Shown here: piece by piece, positions 63,946 through 64,000 of the stretch
Layout of the letters: each line of letters opens with the position of its first letter
Numbering within the stretch: the stretch's first letter is position 1
From: Flavobacterium daemonense
GTDB lineage: Bacteria; Bacteroidota; Bacteroidia; Flavobacteriales; Flavobacteriaceae
Assembly (NCBI RefSeq): GCF_007341385.1
Contig: NZ_VJYD01000006.1
Span: 206,209-270,208, forward strand
Direction of reading: 5' to 3'
Length of the DNA: 64,000 bases
The notes under the pieces: model-generated
Database searches by the model: none
The model's input: the letters and a program-made list of their open reading frames with translations, nothing else
Told to the model about the DNA's origin: nothing
Program-made: the position numbers and the translations under genes

Positions 63946-63980
63946 AAAACCAAATCTTTTTCATAAAAGGTTTGGTTTTT
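63946..63980. terminator. Bidirectional terminator-like hairpin at the right edge
   Basis: AAAACCAAATCTTTT pairs with AAAAGGTTTGGTTTT (one mismatched position) and both sides have A- or T-runs. It probably ends a gene beyond the window edge. Confidence 0.7.
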
Positions 63981-64000
63981 TATTACTGCAAAAACACGAT

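Overview
The window comes from a Bacteroidota genome, most likely a Flavobacterium or close relative. The evidence is: low G+C with AT-rich intergenic DNA, two SusC/SusD pairs, Flavobacteriia-type families (DUF4293, DUF3667, DUF4202), a Rho with a long Asn/Gln-rich insert, absence of clear Shine-Dalgarno sequences, and candidate promoters with the Bacteroidota -7 box TAnnTTTG. No tRNA, rRNA, CRISPR array, phage or intact insertion sequence was seen.

Layout. 1-12 kb is housekeeping: a truncated response regulator, DUF4293, rho, an M28 lipoprotein peptidase with DUF3667, a dienelactone-hydrolase-like protein, an exported acylase plus cyanophycinase-like pair, and an Lrp regulator divergent from ornithine aminotransferase rocD. 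12-28 kb, all on the minus strand, is an organosulfate-type locus: two SusC/SusD pairs, two formylglycine sulfatases, a sterol-desaturase-family hydroxylase preceded by an unannotated 39-residue membrane protein, and a cysteine synthase. 29-37 kb on the plus strand is a nearly complete molybdenum cofactor set (moeA, mobA, moaD, a MoeB/ThiF-rhodanese protein, moaE, a moaC-moaB fusion, moaA), with the sirohaem gene cobA and a TauE/SafE transporter. 37-57 kb is a nitrate assimilation island, mostly minus strand: a NiR/SiR-like protein ending in a rubredoxin, a nitrate reductase fused to a NirB-like flavoprotein and BFD domain, an FNR-like regulator, an outer-membrane barrel, a NarK transporter, a NarL-like regulator, a NarX-like sensor kinase, DUF4202, NirD and NirB. 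A small block of unrelated genes (44-47 kb) interrupts it. 57-64 kb holds unrelated genes, including an mdaB-ygiN-like quinone pair.

How the genes work together. Nitrate would cross the outer membrane through the barrel and the inner membrane through NarK. The Mo-enzyme reduces it to nitrite and NirBD reduces that to ammonium. The moa/moe genes supply the molybdopterin and cobA supplies the sirohaem. The moeA, nasA, narK and nirB promoters share one 22-bp motif that overlaps the -7 box at a constant offset, which argues that cofactor synthesis, transport and both reductases form one regulon. The candidate regulators (FNR-like protein, NarL-like regulator with its NarX-like kinase) lie between these genes.

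The intergenic spaces are unusually rich in structured repeats: a TTTGTCA...TGACAAA hairpin family downstream of stop codons, an ACACATAG family, a GCCACGAATT family, long perfect inverted repeats, and short palindromic or GC-rich modules that appear inserted into different repeat families.
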